From positions 1 to 5,901 of the forward strand of contig VGYW01000492.1 in the NCBI GenBank assembly GCA_016872875.1: DNA of 5,901 bases, given 5' to 3'. The notes beneath the pieces are model-generated. The model was given only the letters and a program-made list of their open reading frames with translations. It searched no databases and was not told where the DNA came from. The DNA is from Planctomycetota bacterium. Its GTDB lineage: Bacteria; Planctomycetota; PUPC01; DSUN01. Shown piece by piece: positions 5,062 to 5,901 of the stretch (position 1 is its first letter; every line of letters starts with the position of its first letter). The position numbers were made by a program, and so were the translations under genes.

Positions 5062-5901
5062 TCACGCGCGCCCCAGGATGAAGTCCATCGCCTTGGACGT
5101 GGTCCAGATCTGCGACTGCCAGAGGCCGTGGCCCGGCGGGAAGATTTCGGCGGTCACGTAGCCGTCGTAGCCGATGGCCCGGAACGCCTCCATCAGCACC
5201 GGGTAGTTCACGTCCCCGTCGAGCAGGTGGACGAAGCCGTCGAGGTTGCCCACGTTGCGCTTGAAGTCCTTGAAGTGGACGCGCGTGATGCGCTTGCCGA
5301 GGACTCGCGCCCACTGGTCGGGCAGGCCGTACTTCACGATGTTCGCGGGATCGTAGTAGGCCGCCACGCGCGGGCTCCCGCAGGCGTCCACGAAGTCCCG
5401 CATCTCCGTGGCCGAGAGCAGGAACGTGTTCCAGACGTTCTCGATGGCGATGGTCACGCCGAGGTCTTCGGCCTTTGGCACGGCGGCCTTGACGCCCGCC
5501 AGCGCGCGCTCCCACGCCACGTCGGGGTCAACCTTCGGCTTGCTCAAGTCGAACGCCACCATCACGGACCCTGGGATGACCAGGATGGCGTCGCAGCCGA
5601 GCGCCTTCGCGGTCTCGAGCTGCTTCGAGAGCACCTCGCCCGCCTTGGCCCTCTCCGCCGCGTCGTCGCTCGCCATGTTGAACGCCCAGTAGAGTCCCGT
5701 GGAGACGCTCGAGATTTCGATGCCGATACGCTTGGCGGCCGCGGCGATCTTCTTGAGGTCCGCCGCCGAAGTCTCCAGGCTGATCTCCCCCTTGTCCGCG
5801 AGGTTCAGCTCGATCGACTCGTAGCCCGCCTTCTTGGCATAGGCCATCGCCTCCTTTGCCGCCATTGCGCCCGGAAACGCCCACGCATTGATGCCCTTCT
5901 T
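5062..5901 (-). CDS. Sugar phosphate isomerase/epimerase, xylose isomerase-like TIM barrel (start just outside window)
   Basis: The frame is open to the right edge and gives 279 visible residues beginning KKGINAWAFPG. This resembles the usual N-terminus of these enzymes, so the start codon probably lies a codon or a few beyond base 5901. An internal ATG at 5865 would drop the first beta-strand and is unlikely. The AP-endonuclease-2/xylose isomerase-like barrel is shown by GYESIELNL, VTIAIENVWNTFLLS, VAAYYDPANIVKYG, ITRVHFKDFKRN and GYDGYVTAEIFPPG. Visible-residue Glu154, Asp184, His209 and Glu252 fit the conserved divalent-metal ligands of the family. Such enzymes isomerise or epimerise ketoses or their phosphates in the cytoplasm, and the L-ribulose-5-phosphate 3-epimerase/hexulose-phosphate isomerase group is the closest type I recognise. 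The exact substrate cannot be assigned. It precedes the sheath gene on the same strand, but the intervening hairpin argues for separate transcription. Confidence 0.87.
   Translation of the reverse strand, partial: KKGINAWAFPGAMAAKEAMAYAKKAGYESIELNLADKGEISLETSAADLKKIAAAAKRIGIEISSVSTGLYWAFNMASDDAAERAKAGEVLSKQLETAKALGCDAILVIPGSVMVAFDLSKPKVDPDVAWERALAGVKAAVPKAEDLGVTIAIENVWNTFLLSATEMRDFVDACGSPRVAAYYDPANIVKYGLPDQWARVLGKRITRVHFKDFKRNVGNLDGFVHLLDGDVNYPVLMEAFRAIGYDGYVTAEIFPPGHGLWQSQIWTTSKAMDFILGRA

Overview
The window is GC-rich bacterial DNA with short, unrelated genes separated by gaps that are packed with palindromic repeats. The gene content and the style of the repeats (a CCCTC/GGGGAGAGGG family, a GTAGTGCGGGCTTCAGCCCG family, a GGCACAGGCGTCTCGCCTGTG family) suggest a planctomycete or another PVC-type bacterium, probably an environmental genome. 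That taxonomic guess rests on recognition of style, not on a search.

Layout from left to right. On the + strand: the C-terminal end of a mannose-1-phosphate guanylyltransferase (2-247), a cluster of three direct and one inverted palindromic repeat (271-468), and ruvX, a Holliday-junction resolvase-like protein (538-966). A 52-bp inverted repeat (961-1012) then provides the TAG stop of ruvX on one strand and the TAG stop of the converging rhomboid gene on the other. On the - strand: a rhomboid intramembrane protease with a cytosolic TPR-like tail (1007-2206), a radical SAM protein of the spore photolyase-like family (2301-3137), a 163-bp long inverted repeat (3158-3320), a single-chain fusion of the type VI secretion sheath proteins TssB and TssC (3335-4936), a GGAT-rich hairpin (4973-5049), and a sugar phosphate isomerase/epimerase whose first codon or codons lie beyond the right edge (5062-5901).

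The genes do not form one pathway. Gaps of about 90-200 bp between the - strand genes, most of them filled by inverted repeats, argue against a tight operon. The item most worth a second look is the sheath gene. It joins a nearly complete TssB to the first domain of TssC through a TPVPP-repeat linker encoded by a palindromic repeat. It ends where the usual C-terminal TssC domain should begin, and no other type VI secretion gene is visible beside it. The second theme is repeat domestication: at least five repeat families occur in 5.9 kb, and two of them supply coding sequence or stop codons.
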